Below are positions 48,612 through 58,366 of a stretch of 64,000 nt of DNA, piece by piece. The notes under the pieces were generated by a model. That model searched no databases, was not told where the DNA came from, and saw nothing but the letters and a program-made list of their open reading frames with translations. The stretch comes from Fibrobacter sp. (GTDB taxonomy: Bacteria; Fibrobacterota; Fibrobacteria; Fibrobacterales; Fibrobacteraceae): NCBI GenBank assembly GCA_017642335.1, contig JAGCPF010000042.1, forward strand, positions 1 through 64,000, in the 5' to 3' direction. Each line of letters starts with the position of its first letter. Positions within the stretch are counted from its first letter, which is position 1. The position numbers and the translations under genes were made by a program.

Positions 48612-51152
48612 ATGAATTCTAACACGCCAGATACTACTCTTGGACTTTCCAACGTAAATCATCTTGAAAGGCTCTACGATGGCTGGTTCCTCGACTACGC
48701 GAGCTACGTCATCCTCGACCGCGCTGTGCCGTACTTCGAAGACGGCCTCAAGCCGGTCCAGCGCCGCATTTTGCATTCCCTTTTCGAAAACCACGACGGC
48801 CGCTACCAGAAGGTGGCCACCATCGTAGGCCGCACCATGGCCTACCACCCGCACGGCGACGCCTCCATCGGCGATGCGCTCGTCACCCTCGGCCAGAAAG
48901 GCCTGCTTATAGACACCCAGGGTAACTGGGGCAACCCGCTCACCGGCGACGACGCTGCCGCCCCCCGTTATATCGAAGGCCGCCTCACCCAGTTCGCGGT
49001 CGATGTCGTGTTCAACCCCGAGACTACGGAATGGATCCCGAGTTACGACGGACGTAGCGAAGAACCGGTCACGCTCCCAGTCAAGTTCCCGCTGCTGCTC
49101 GCCCAGGGCGTCGACGGCATCGCCGTCGGCCTTTCCACGAGCATCCTCCCCCACAACTTCCGCGAGCTCTGCGAAGCGAGCATCGCCATCCTCAAGGGGA
49201 AAAAGTTCACGCTGTACCCGGACTTCTTTACCGGCGGCATCATCGACGTGAGTGACTACAACGACGGCATGCGCGGCGGCAAGGTCCGCGTCCGCGCCAA
49301 GATCGAGAAGGTCGACAACAAGACGCTCGCCATCCGCGAAATCCCATACGGCACCACGACGACGAGCCTTATCGACAGCATCGTGAAGGCCAACGACAAG
49401 GGCAAGATCAAGATCAAGCACGTCGACGACAACACGAGCAAGAACGTCGAAATCCTGATTCACCTGCAGCCGGGTACGGAACCGCAGGTCGCCATCGATG
49501 CCCTCTACGCATTCACGGACTGCGAAAAGTCGCTTTCCCCGTGTACCTGCGTCATCGTGAACAAGCACCCGAAATTCATCGGCGTCTCCGAAATTCTCCG
49601 GATGAACACGGAACACACCGTGAAACTCCTCCAGTGGGAACTCGAGAACGAGCGCAAGCACCTCGAAGACAAGTGGCACATGACAAGCCTCGAAAAGATC
49701 TTCATCGAGAAGGAAGTCTACGAGGTCATCAAGAAGGCTCGCGACCGCGACGAGATGGTGAACCTCATCGACGAAGGCCTCAAGCCCTACGTCAAGCGCT
49801 ACCTGCGCCGCAGCGTCACCCGCGAAGAAATCCTGAAGCTCGCCGAAATCCCGGTCCGCCGCATCAGCCGTTTCGACCGCAAGAAGGCCGACGAACTTTT
49901 GGCCGAACTCGACGAAAAGCTCGCCCAGAACAAGTACAACCTCGAACACATCACCGACTACGCCATTGACCACTTCAAGAACATCCTCAAGAAGTACGGC
50001 GAAGGCCGCGAACGCAAGACGCAGATTGCAGAATTCGGCAAGGTGAACGCCGTCCATGTGGCGCTCGCCAACCAGAAGCTGTACGTGAACCGCAAGGAAG
50101 GTTTTGTCGGCACGGGCATGAAGAAGGAAGAATACCTCTTCGATGTTTCCAACTACGACGACCTCATCGTGTTCAAGGCCGACGGAAGTTTCAAGATCGT
50201 GAAGGTCTCCGACAAGGACTTCGTGGGCAAGGACATCATCCTCGTCGAGAAGTTCAACAAGGACGACGAACGCCATATATACAACGTCATACACCAGGAT
50301 GGCAAGGACGGCACCGCCTATATCAAGAGATTCAACGTAGGCGGCGTGACCCGCGACAAGGACTACTACATGGGCAAGAACAAGCCCGGCAGCAAGATTC
50401 TGTACCTGTCCAGCAACCTGAACGGCGAAGCGGAAGTGGTCGAAGTGACCCTCAAGCCGCGCCCGCGCATCAAGCTCAACTTCGAAGTGGACTTCAGCGA
50501 AGTCGAAGTCAAGGGGCGTGGTGCCATCGGTAATATCGTCACCAAGTACCCGGTCAAGCATGTGAAGCGCATCCGCAAGGGCGTGAGCACGCTCGGCGCC
50601 CGCGTACTGTATTTCGACGCCCCGAGCGGCATCGTCTCGACCCAGAGGAAGGGCGACCGCATCGGCGAATTCGACGAGAAGGACAAGCTGCTCATCATCA
50701 AGGAGAACGGCACGGCCCGTATCCACGACATGGCGGACCCCATCCTCGTCGGTTCCAACGTCAAGTACCTGCACAAGTTCGACCCCGCACAGGTATTCAC
50801 CATCCTCTACTTCGAGGGCGGCAACTACAACTACATGGTAAAGCGCTTCAACCTCGAAGGTTGCCCGATGACGACCGAATTCAGCCTCGTCACGGACCAC
50901 AAGGACACGAAGATGATTGAACTCTTCGCCACAGACGATGCGCGCCAGCTCATGGAATACCAGGTCGGCCGCGAAGTGCAGAAAGAGGAACTGGACCTGA
51001 CCGAAGTCGCAGACGTCAAGGGTTACAAGGCCCTGGGCAGCAAGTTCACCGCGAAGAAGGTCAAGCGCACCAGCCGCATCTCCCCGCCGGACAGTTTCGA
51101 CGACGGCACGGGCGACGAGGGCGAAGACGAAGGCGACCCGAAACTGCTCTAG
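48612..51152 (+). CDS. parC: Type IIA topoisomerase subunit A (ParC/GyrA-like)
   Basis: An 846-residue protein. Breakage-reunion domain at residues ~20-480: LYDGWFLDYASYVILDRAVP, LKPVQRRILHSLFE, YHPHGDASIGDALV, with the catalytic Tyr in AAPRYIEGRLT (~Y119). The C-terminal half (~490-800) is a degenerate beta-pinwheel without an obvious GyrA box, and the tail is acidic. The layout fits the Bacteroidetes-type topoisomerase IV A subunit that separates replicated chromosomes. The partner parE is not in the window. Confidence 0.9.
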   Translation: MNSNTPDTTLGLSNVNHLERLYDGWFLDYASYVILDRAVPYFEDGLKPVQRRILHSLFENHDGRYQKVATIVGRTMAYHPHGDASIGDALVTLGQKGLLIDTQGNWGNPLTGDDAAAPRYIEGRLTQFAVDVVFNPETTEWIPSYDGRSEEPVTLPVKFPLLLAQGVDGIAVGLSTSILPHNFRELCEASIAILKGKKFTLYPDFFTGGIIDVSDYNDGMRGGKVRVRAKIEKVDNKTLAIREIPYGTTTTSLIDSIVKANDKGKIKIKHVDDNTSKNVEILIHLQPGTEPQVAIDALYAFTDCEKSLSPCTCVIVNKHPKFIGVSEILRMNTEHTVKLLQWELENERKHLEDKWHMTSLEKIFIEKEVYEVIKKARDRDEMVNLIDEGLKPYVKRYLRRSVTREEILKLAEIPVRRISRFDRKKADELLAELDEKLAQNKYNLEHITDYAIDHFKNILKKYGEGRERKTQIAEFGKVNAVHVALANQKLYVNRKEGFVGTGMKKEEYLFDVSNYDDLIVFKADGSFKIVKVSDKDFVGKDIILVEKFNKDDERHIYNVIHQDGKDGTAYIKRFNVGGVTRDKDYYMGKNKPGSKILYLSSNLNGEAEVVEVTLKPRPRIKLNFEVDFSEVEVKGRGAIGNIVTKYPVKHVKRIRKGVSTLGARVLYFDAPSGIVSTQRKGDRIGEFDEKDKLLIIKENGTARIHDMADPILVGSNVKYLHKFDPAQVFTILYFEGGNYNYMVKRFNLEGCPMTTEFSLVTDHKDTKMIELFATDDARQLMEYQVGREVQKEELDLTEVADVKGYKALGSKFTAKKVKRTSRISPPDSFDDGTGDEGEDEGDPKLL

Positions 51153-51181
51153 TCACCCCCCTCAAACAAGCTATACGAAAA

Positions 51182-51213
51182 GAACTCCAGGGCAAGCCCT
51201 GGAGTTCCTTTTT
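51182..51213. terminator. Bidirectional terminator between parC and GH43
   Basis: GAACTCCAGGG (51182-51192) pairs exactly with 51197-51207; T-run to the right and A-run to the left. Confidence 0.9.
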
Positions 51214-51255
51214 GTGTTGGAGAGCATACAACCCGAGATCGGGTGGAGATTAGAA

Positions 51256-53451
51256 TTATTTTGACGTCGATACAGTCAGCATCTTGCCGCTGCGGACATT
51301 CTTGAGCATGTAGATTCCCTTGCTGAAGCCGGCCTGCGAAAGGGCCTGCTGCGGAGCGCGACCTGCGAGGTCGACGGAACCCATGCGCTTGCCGCTGATG
51401 GAGTACACATGGTAGACGTTACCATCGGACATCGAGAACTTGGCCACGGTATTCCTGAGCGATGTCGTGGGAGTCGGATCGCCGAAGGAGAACCAGTCCA
51501 CGTTCACGTTGTCGCCCTGGATGACGAGGCGAATTACGTGTTCGCCGGCAGCAAGATGGGCGGAACCGCCAGTGAATTCCTTGTACACGCTCCAGTCATC
51601 GCCCGTTTTCGGGACGACAATGGTCTGGCCGACATCCTTCTCGTCCACCTGGAACGAGAGGCTAGCAGAATCCATACCCGTCGAGGCAGAAACCTTGATG
51701 GCATAGTCGCCCTCGGTAGGAACATTGACCGTATATTCAATCCATTCGCCAACGCTCGTGTAGCCGACAGCCATGCCCTTCGAAGCATCGGCGGAATCCA
51801 GCAGCACAATGTCCACGCCTTCGTCCGCACGGAAATTGGCATCGCCCTGGTTCGCCTTTTCGCCATCGCTGTAAGCCTTGCGGGCACCGCCCAAGTCATA
51901 CTTTTCAGCCTCGATGACAGCCGGGAGCGTCACGGCAACGCTGTCGTAAGGCACCTGCTGGGAAACGCTCGGACCGCCCGCACCTGCAAAGCTCCATTCG
52001 AGAATGCCCATCGTGGAGTCCTTCGAGCCCTTGAACACGAGGAACAGTTCGTCCACGACGCCGGTCAGGCCGGTCACTTCGCAAGTGTTTTCGGCATAGT
52101 CGTTCCAGCCGCTCGTCTTCTGGATATCGCAAGTACCCGCGAGAGTACCGGAAGCGGAACCGCTGTGGATTTCGATCTTGTTGCCGTCGCCAACGCTCGC
52201 CGCGACCACGTTGAACGATGTGGCGCCACTGCCGAAATCCACACCGGAAACGCGAATCCAGGATTCCTTGCTCGCATACGGAGTCAGCACATGCTTGGCT
52301 GCGACACCGCCAGACCAGTCGGATTTGTTCCAGTCGGTACGGCTGCGGATGTTCTTCTGCTTGGAACTCGTGAGTGCCGGATAGACTTCGTAGGGGTTGA
52401 AGTTCTCGATCTGCTTCGGGCCATTGTCCGTATAGGTCAGCTTGTTCATGTCGTCGCCATTGTAGGTGAACTCGTCGATGCTCACGCTACGGTGGTAGGC
52501 CGGGTCGGGATTGGGATTGCCCAGAGAAGCCGGGTGTTCGGAAGCCTGAACGAGGCGACGGTCATGGTAGACGACATACCACTTGCCCTTGAACTGGGCG
52601 ATACCGTGGTGGTTATTGTTGTTCGCGTTGATGTTGCGGCCGTTGATGTTGGGGTTATCCATGAAGATGCCCTTGTACGTATAGGGGCCCATCGGTTTGC
52701 TCGACGTGCCGTAAGCGATACGCAAATCGGCGGTACTGTACGAAAGGTAGTAGGTGGAGCCCTTCTTGTGGATGTAAGAGGCTTCCATCGCCTTTGGGCC
52801 GCCAATCTTCAGCTCGACCTTGGAACTCACGTCAAAACCGTTGATGTTCTTGTTGAGCTTGTAGATGTTGAAGATGTTGTTGTTGTTGTCCCTGGCCGGG
52901 CGCGAATCGCTATCGCCACCACCGAAGGTGAAGTAGCCCTGGCCGTCGTCATCGAAGAAGATGGCCGGGTCGAAGCACCAACCGATGCCATCGCAGTCCG
53001 AGATGCCGCCACCCCAATTGTTGATGAGTTTCTTGTTGTCGGGAACCGGGTTCTTGTAAGGTCCCTGGATTTCGTCAGCACCGACGAGCCCCACGCCACC
53101 GCCACCGCCATCGGGATAGACGATGTAGAACCGGCCATCGGGGCCGATATCGATACCCGAAGCCCAAATGTCGCCGATATTATCGTATTCGCGCTTGGCC
53201 TCGAGAACAATACCGAAGTCCGTCCAGTTTTTCATGTCGCGACTGCGAAAAGCATAGAGCGACTTGATGGTATAACCATTACTGCCGGCCGGGTCATCCG
53301 AGTCTGTTATGATGTAAAAATATTCGTCATCCGCCGTAGCCGCCGGATCTGCCAAGTAATGGTAATTAGAAATCGGGTTGTCCGCCAAGGCGGAAGCAAC
53401 CAGACTGCAGGACATCGCCAGCACCAATTTCCCTTGTTTTTTGAATTTCAT
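51256..53451 (-). CDS. Secreted GH43 enzyme with CBM6-like module and sorting tail
   Basis: A 731-residue protein. After the signal peptide, a five-bladed GH43 propeller (residues ~25-355) shows the base Asp in YHYLADPAAT (D35), FDPAIFFDDDGQGYFTFGGG, and the acid Glu in AMEASYIHKKG (~E222). A beta-sandwich follows (~375-495), then a clear CBM6-type module (~510-640: AVIEAEKYDLGG, SVGEWIEYTVNV, VNVDWFSFGD), and a C-terminal sorting-like tail (VYHVYSISGKRMGSVDL, GFSKGIYMLKNV). It is probably an arabinofuranosidase or xylosidase on xylan. Asn-rich loops (RDNNNNIFNIY) are unusual. It complements the GH8 and CE6 enzymes. Confidence 0.9.
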   Translation of the reverse strand: MKFKKQGKLVLAMSCSLVASALADNPISNYHYLADPAATADDEYFYIITDSDDPAGSNGYTIKSLYAFRSRDMKNWTDFGIVLEAKREYDNIGDIWASGIDIGPDGRFYIVYPDGGGGGVGLVGADEIQGPYKNPVPDNKKLINNWGGGISDCDGIGWCFDPAIFFDDDGQGYFTFGGGDSDSRPARDNNNNIFNIYKLNKNINGFDVSSKVELKIGGPKAMEASYIHKKGSTYYLSYSTADLRIAYGTSSKPMGPYTYKGIFMDNPNINGRNINANNNNHHGIAQFKGKWYVVYHDRRLVQASEHPASLGNPNPDPAYHRSVSIDEFTYNGDDMNKLTYTDNGPKQIENFNPYEVYPALTSSKQKNIRSRTDWNKSDWSGGVAAKHVLTPYASKESWIRVSGVDFGSGATSFNVVAASVGDGNKIEIHSGSASGTLAGTCDIQKTSGWNDYAENTCEVTGLTGVVDELFLVFKGSKDSTMGILEWSFAGAGGPSVSQQVPYDSVAVTLPAVIEAEKYDLGGARKAYSDGEKANQGDANFRADEGVDIVLLDSADASKGMAVGYTSVGEWIEYTVNVPTEGDYAIKVSASTGMDSASLSFQVDEKDVGQTIVVPKTGDDWSVYKEFTGGSAHLAAGEHVIRLVIQGDNVNVDWFSFGDPTPTTSLRNTVAKFSMSDGNVYHVYSISGKRMGSVDLAGRAPQQALSQAGFSKGIYMLKNVRSGKMLTVSTSK

Positions 53452-53611
53452 AAAACATCCCTTATATTTTTTGACGACCTGAACAGGCCCATGTTGTAAA
53501 AATATACGGGGAATACGCGTTTTTTTTGGTCAAAAACGCAGGTTCTATGGATTTTTTATCAAAGGAGAAATGCTAAAACCAGTAATGCCGTTCCATGCCG
53601 CGAGACAAACG

Positions 53612-54175
53612 TCACTCCGCAGAAGGTTTCGAAACGACCGGACGGATGCGCTTGCCGCAAAGGGTGACAACAATCCCCGCCTGTGCAAACATGTAGTAGG
53701 CCGTATCGCGGCTGTTGTTGAGAGTCGACTTGGGATCGTAATCGTCCTTGGTCACAAAGACTTCCGCGACACCGGAAAGGCTTACGTCCAAGGCGCAGCG
53801 TTCGCACGGGAAACCGATAACGTAGAGCTTGGAGCCGGGAGGCACCTTGCCACGGGCATAATGCAGCGCATTGATCTCGGCATGCACCATGAAGGGGTAC
53901 TTGTTCGCCTCGAACTCGTGATGGCTCAAGAGGTCGCCCGTATCGGCATCGAGCAAATCGTAAGCGAGTTTCTGCTTTTCGCGCGTATAGGGGACCGTCT
54001 CGTCGTCAAAACCGGCAGGGGCCCCGTTGTAACCTGTACTGATGACACGGCCGTCGGCGCTCACGAGCACGGCTCCCATCTGTGTATTTTGGTCCTTGGA
54101 GAGGCGGGCCTGCGCCACCATCATCTGGGTATAGACTTCGTCACGGAGTTTTGTGCGAGTAGGATTCTTGTTCAT
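53612..54175 (-). CDS. dCMP deaminase family protein
   Basis: A 187-residue zinc deaminase with HAEINALHYA (zinc His plus catalytic Glu) and IGFPCERCALDV (two zinc Cys). QMGAVLVSADGRVISTGYNG is typical of deoxycytidylate deaminases, which make dUMP for thymidylate synthesis; ComE-type competence proteins are similar. ATG at 54175 fits the family start. A TATATT -10-like hexamer (54184-54189) lies only eight bases upstream, so the mRNA may be leaderless. Confidence 0.88.
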   Translation of the reverse strand: MNKNPTRTKLRDEVYTQMMVAQARLSKDQNTQMGAVLVSADGRVISTGYNGAPAGFDDETVPYTREKQKLAYDLLDADTGDLLSHHEFEANKYPFMVHAEINALHYARGKVPPGSKLYVIGFPCERCALDVSLSGVAEVFVTKDDYDPKSTLNNSRDTAYYMFAQAGIVVTLCGKRIRPVVSKPSAE

Positions 54176-54286
54176 GCCAAGAAATATAGTCAAAAGAACC
54201 CGGATACAGCCACCCCCATTTTCAAAACAATACATAATTTCTATAATTGGGAATCCGAAAAAACCAAAACAGAAAGCGACCCCAAA

Positions 54287-55447
54287 ATGGAAAAAGGCAC
54301 TATCTCTACCGACAATTTCTTGTCCATCGACGATACCAGGATAATGAAGGCCATCGCGATTTGCTGCATGCTCATGCACCATCTCTGGAGTTTCCCCGCC
54401 CGCATCGCCGACAAGCCGCTCGAAAACTTCTTCACGATTTTCGGGATGCCGTCAACCCTGTATCTTGGCTTTTTTGGAAAAATCTGCGTCCCGATGTTCT
54501 TTTTCTTTGGCGGGTACGGCGTATACAAGAGGTCCATCGGCAAGAAATACGATGTCGTGTCGAGACTGAAAAAGCTCTACCTCGCCTACTGGAAAGTATT
54601 CCTCATCTTCATCCCCGTCGGATTCATCTTCTTCTCGAACCAAGGAATCTACTGTAGCGAACCGTTCCTCTGCAACCGATTCGCCAGTCTCTCGACAAGG
54701 GAAATGATTTCCAATTTCCTCGGATTCACGTCGACCTACTGCAGGGAATGGTGGTTCCTGATCAGCTACGCGTTCGCCCTCGTCTGCTTCCCGTTCGTGA
54801 GAGCCATCATCGACCGTTTCTCGACATGGGCAAATATCTTCATCGCCATCGTCGTTACCATCCTGATTACGAACATTTTCCCGGGCATCAGCAAGAGCGC
54901 GAACCTGGGCGTACTGGGCACGAACTTCCTCTATATCAAGTTCTTCTGCCAGATTGCCCCCTACGCGGCATGCTTCTGGATGGGCGCCGTAGTCGCCAGG
55001 AACGGCCTTTTGGACCGGCTCAACGATTCCATGAAGTCGAACGGGCTCCTGAATCCCATTGTCGACATTCTCACGTGGGTATTCATCGTCTTCCTGAGAC
55101 AGAGCGAAATCGGCGACAAGTTCGACATCTTCTACATCCCCGTGCTGACGGTTACCGGCCTTGACCTGATCAGGAGAATCAAGTTCGTCCGGTCTGGATT
55201 CGTCCACCTCGGCAAGCAAAGCACGAACATGTGGCTTATCCACCCGTTCTGCTGCTATTACTTCGGAGCCCTCGCAAAAGTCGTATCCGCCCCCAGATAC
55301 GCGGTACTATCACTTCTTGTCCTTATCGCCATGACCTATGCGCTGTCGGTGCTGGTGAGCCTGTTCTGGGCCGGACTTGGACTCGCGTACGGGAAGGTCA
55401 AGGGGAAGATTTGTAGGAAGCGCGAGGCGACGAGCAGCGAGGAGTGA
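54287..55447 (+). CDS. Acyltransferase-3 family membrane protein
   Basis: A 386-residue integral membrane protein with about ten helices and acyltransferase-3 landmarks: IMKAIAICCMLMHHLWSF (the conserved His), YCREWWFLISYAFALVCFPF and QSTNMWLIHPFCCYYFGAL. Such enzymes O-acetylate surface polysaccharides. AGAAAG precedes ATG 54287. Divergent from the deaminase gene. The C-terminus is basic and ends at a short-period repeat. Confidence 0.85.
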   Translation: MEKGTISTDNFLSIDDTRIMKAIAICCMLMHHLWSFPARIADKPLENFFTIFGMPSTLYLGFFGKICVPMFFFFGGYGVYKRSIGKKYDVVSRLKKLYLAYWKVFLIFIPVGFIFFSNQGIYCSEPFLCNRFASLSTREMISNFLGFTSTYCREWWFLISYAFALVCFPFVRAIIDRFSTWANIFIAIVVTILITNIFPGISKSANLGVLGTNFLYIKFFCQIAPYAACFWMGAVVARNGLLDRLNDSMKSNGLLNPIVDILTWVFIVFLRQSEIGDKFDIFYIPVLTVTGLDLIRRIKFVRSGFVHLGKQSTNMWLIHPFCCYYFGALAKVVSAPRYAVLSLLVLIAMTYALSVLVSLFWAGLGLAYGKVKGKICRKREATSSEE

Positions 55448-55500
55448 GCGGTGAGCGGTGAGCAATGAGCTGCGAGGCTCAACACCTCATACCTCAAAGC
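55448..55500. repeat. Short-period intergenic repeat (GAGCGGT/GAGCAAT type)
   Basis: Successive GAGCGGT, GAGCGGT, GAGCAAT, GAGCTGC words followed by GAGGCTCAACACCTC, starting right after the acyltransferase stop. It belongs with the low-complexity intergenic repeats at 56200-56500, 60775-60816 and 61360-61430. Confidence 0.6.
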
Positions 55501-55554
55501 GAAGCAACCCCACCCCCACTACCACTTTGTTCAAAATGAACGTATATTTATTGT

Positions 55555-56199
55555 ATGCGTTGTCTTTGCTTTCTTTGCATATTATTATGGAGCACATGGG
55601 CTTTTGCAGGTCCATGTGTTTCACAGACTACAGGAATGCAAGTTGCTGTAGACAACACGCCAATCGCTACAATTTTGGAAAGCTCTGTGAACATTTCGGG
55701 AATCGTTGTTAACCCTGATGTAGATTACATAACTAGTGCAGCATGTTGGATAAGTGCAGGACCACGTTGCAATATTGCAGTGATTTCCGAAAAATATTCT
55801 CATGAGGTCATATTAGGAAACGACACGATATCTGCATACTCATCAGCAATGGTCGCCGCATTACGGAATTTTAAGATTGATTCCGAAGAAAAAAATGCAA
55901 TGTACAATGCGGTAGATTCAGCGTGGATTATCTACCCTAAGGGACTTAATCTGCAAGTCGGAGATTCCCTCTATATAAAAGACTATTCCGCAGTATATTC
56001 TTTTTTATTTAAAGAAAGCACCCATTGCGATGGGCCTGCCGAAATCTACGCCACTGGCGAATACTTCGTCAACCCGACTGAAGACATCCTGTCGACGCCG
56101 CGGTCCCGAGTTTTGAAAGTTGAAAAGCCCAAATTCCACAACCGCGATGCCGGTGGCCGCTGCGTAAACGACAAGAAAAGGAATGTGATTAGGTATTAG
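55555..56199 (+). CDS. Exported hypothetical protein, 214 residues
   Basis: The signal peptide (LCFLCILLWSTWAFA) is followed by a Cys-containing beta-rich region (GPCVSQTTGMQVAVDN, ISAGPRCNIAVISEKYSHE) and a basic C-terminus (GGRCVNDKKRNVIRY). Composition is more AT-rich than the neighbours. No family recognised. Flanked on both sides by intergenic repeats, which suggests a mobile or lineage-specific gene. Confidence 0.65.
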   Translation: MRCLCFLCILLWSTWAFAGPCVSQTTGMQVAVDNTPIATILESSVNISGIVVNPDVDYITSAACWISAGPRCNIAVISEKYSHEVILGNDTISAYSSAMVAALRNFKIDSEEKNAMYNAVDSAWIIYPKGLNLQVGDSLYIKDYSAVYSFLFKESTHCDGPAEIYATGEYFVNPTEDILSTPRSRVLKVEKPKFHNRDAGGRCVNDKKRNVIRY

Positions 56200-56500
56200 G
56201 CTCGAGGCACGAGGCGAGAGGCTAGAAAATAGAGACTAGAGGCTAGTGAAAAGAATCACGCACTTCGTGCGTCAATATAAGACGGCGAAGCCGTGATATT
56301 TTTCCCTAGCCCCTAGATTCTAACCTCTAGATTCTCTAACGGAGATTGCTTCAGGGCTTCGCCCTTCGCAATGACAACCAAGGCGAATGCTACGTCAAAA
56401 CGCTTGCGTTTCGGCATGGCTGAGCCGACGAGTCATGCGCCTGCGAACGACAATTTTTTAGGCTCGGCCCCCCCCTAGATCCTAGTCTCTAGATCCTTAT
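56200..56500. repeat. Intergenic repeat region: CTAGA-type inverted repeats and a GGAGATTGCTTC/GCAATGACA element
   Basis: This 305-nt gap has no gene. GAGACTAGAGGCTAG-type words at about 56230-56246 face CTAGCCCCTAGATTC and CCTCTAGATTC at 56307-56336 and again CCTAGTCTCTAGATCC at 56480-56500, so long hairpins can form. A GCACTTCGTGC hairpin lies at about 56260. GGAGATTGCTTC at 56341 pairs with TCGCAATGACA at 56367; the same element recurs inside ahbAB at 60707-60745. Confidence 0.7.
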
Positions 56501-56504
56501 CCCT

Positions 56505-57239
56505 CTACTCCACCTTGCGGCCTTTTTCGACGGCGTCGGCGAGGCTCATGCCAGTAAATTCCTGGGCGCTGAACCAGCGGCCGCTCTTTTTGTCGTCAAG
56601 CAGGACGGAGACCATGGAACCCGGAATCACGGTTTCGGGAGCATTGGGAGCATTCGGGCCACCGAGATCTGTGCGGAGCCACCCCGGATCCATCACGTTC
56701 ATCATCACGTCGGTGCCGTTCAGCTTGCAAGCGAAATCTTTAACAAACTTGGTGAGGGCAGCCTTCGCACAGGCGTAGCCCATCAGCTCAGGTTCATTGG
56801 CGATGCCGCTCGTGGTGAGTTGCATGCGGCCAAAGCCGCGCTTGATCATGCCCGGCAAAAAGTGGTAGGCAATCTTCACGGGGGCGTAGAAGTTCACCGC
56901 CATCGCATGGTGGAAATCTTCCATGGTGTTGGTGAGGTAGTCGGTAAAGTAGTGGCTCATGAGGCCTGCGTTGTTGAACACGAGGTCCACCTGCACACCC
57001 CAGCTGTCGATTTCGGCAAGAGCGGCGTCAATTTCGGCTTCGCTTTCGAGGTTGCAACCCACGGCACGCGCTTCGACACCATATTTCTTGATTTCGGCAA
57101 GTACCGGTTCGGCATGGGCCTTGTCGCGCCCCTGCACGATGATGTTCGCTCCGAGTTTCGCCATCTCTATGGCGGTGAGACGGCCTACCCCACGGCAGCC
57201 GCCAGTAATCAAGGTCCATTTGCCCTTAACGTCAATCAT
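56505..57239 (-). CDS. Short-chain dehydrogenase/reductase
   Basis: A 244-residue classical SDR: cofactor motif TLITGGCRGVGRLTAIEMA, NNAGLMSHYF, and active-site YACAKAALTKFV (Tyr and Lys) with Ser in TTSGIANEP. ATG at 57239 has AGGGAAC upstream. NAD(P)-dependent oxidation or reduction of an unknown small molecule. About 165 nt separate it from hemC on the same strand. Confidence 0.85.
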   Translation of the reverse strand: MIDVKGKWTLITGGCRGVGRLTAIEMAKLGANIIVQGRDKAHAEPVLAEIKKYGVEARAVGCNLESEAEIDAALAEIDSWGVQVDLVFNNAGLMSHYFTDYLTNTMEDFHHAMAVNFYAPVKIAYHFLPGMIKRGFGRMQLTTSGIANEPELMGYACAKAALTKFVKDFACKLNGTDVMMNVMDPGWLRTDLGGPNAPNAPETVIPGSMVSVLLDDKKSGRWFSAQEFTGMSLADAVEKGRKVE

Positions 57240-57403
57240 CTTGTTCCCTTTGTGCCCGGCACCTTTAAAAATTTCAAACAACCTCCAAAATCATTCTGGA
57301 GACCGATAAAAAAATAGACAAAATGGAATGCACGGGGGCATAAAACAGGCATACTTTTGGTTACTCCGGGAAACACCCGGAACAAAAGCCAGCCTTTCCA
57401 GCG

Positions 57404-58366
57404 TTAAATGGATTCCCGAATCCGTTCTGCAAGGCGGATTCCAAGCGCTCGGGCATTCTGGAGCCGCCTTTCAAGCGATTCTCCGTCAAAACCGGAAGCA
57501 GATTCCGCAGCGGCGCGAATCAGGCGCTGGCACCCCTCGTCCCAGTAGATTCCACGAATTTTCAAGGTGCGGCTACCGTCCGCAAATTCTGCGAAACTGG
57601 CCACGGGGAACTGGCAACCGGCATTGAGCGCCTTCAAGTACGCCATCTCGGCAACGGCGATGCAGTTGGTGTCTGCGTCGTTCACACGGGAAAGGATGTC
57701 GGCAAGAGATTGCTTCGGGCAATCGCCCTCGCATTGACCGACGGAACTCAGCGTCTCTATCGCAAGGATGCCCTGGCCCGATGCGGGGAGCATTTGTTCG
57801 GTGCTAAAGAATTCTGTCACCAGGCCTGCAAGTCCCATGCGCTTGAGCCCGGCGGCGGCAAGCACCACGCCATCCAATTCCTCGAGCTTCGAGAGGCGCG
57901 TCTGGATGTTCCCGCGAATGGGCACGTATTCCAAATCCGGACGGAGCGATTTCAGTTGCACCACGCGGCGAATGCTCCCAGTACCGATACGCGCACCCGA
58001 CGGCAAGTCCATGAACTTAACGCCGTCCACGCCCCCACGGGCAATAAAGGCATCGCGGGGGTCTTCGCGCTTAAGGACTGCGGCCAGTTTGAATTCCGGC
58101 ATAACTTCGGCAGGCATGTCCTTGAGGCTATGCACCGCAATATCGGCGCGACCTTCGAGCAGGGCGACTTCGAGTTCCTTGATGAACACACCCTTGCCGC
58201 CAAAACTCGCCAGCGACTTGTCAAGACGGCGGTCGCCCTCGGTCGTCATCGGCACGAGTTCGTAGGCAAGGCCCGGATTGGCCGACACGATGGCTTCGGC
58301 GACCAACGTCGTCTGGGCCTGGGCCAAGGCACTTTTGCGGGTAGCGATATGGAGAAGTTCGGCCAT
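57404..58366 (-). CDS. hemC: Porphobilinogen deaminase (hydroxymethylbilane synthase)
   Basis: A 320-residue protein with HIATRKSALAQAQ, FIKELEVALLEGRADIAVHS, RIGTGSIRRVVQLK and PASGQGILAIE. The dipyrromethane cofactor would attach to the Cys in LNAGCQFPVASF (about residue 247). It joins four porphobilinogens into hydroxymethylbilane. ATG at 58366 shares its A with the hemA stop (TGATG) and uses a GGAGG inside hemA, so hemA-hemC are translationally coupled. Confidence 0.95.
   Translation of the reverse strand: MAELLHIATRKSALAQAQTTLVAEAIVSANPGLAYELVPMTTEGDRRLDKSLASFGGKGVFIKELEVALLEGRADIAVHSLKDMPAEVMPEFKLAAVLKREDPRDAFIARGGVDGVKFMDLPSGARIGTGSIRRVVQLKSLRPDLEYVPIRGNIQTRLSKLEELDGVVLAAAGLKRMGLAGLVTEFFSTEQMLPASGQGILAIETLSSVGQCEGDCPKQSLADILSRVNDADTNCIAVAEMAYLKALNAGCQFPVASFAEFADGSRTLKIRGIYWDEGCQRLIRAAAESASGFDGESLERRLQNARALGIRLAERIRESI

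Noticed and set aside
48582..50900. A 772-codon open frame on the minus strand opposite parC
   Set aside because: Antisense to the topoisomerase gene, with no recognisable domain and repetitive Val/Asp/Leu composition.
51409..53499. A 696-codon open frame opposite the GH43 gene
   Set aside because: Shadow of GH43; no ribosome-binding site and no domain.
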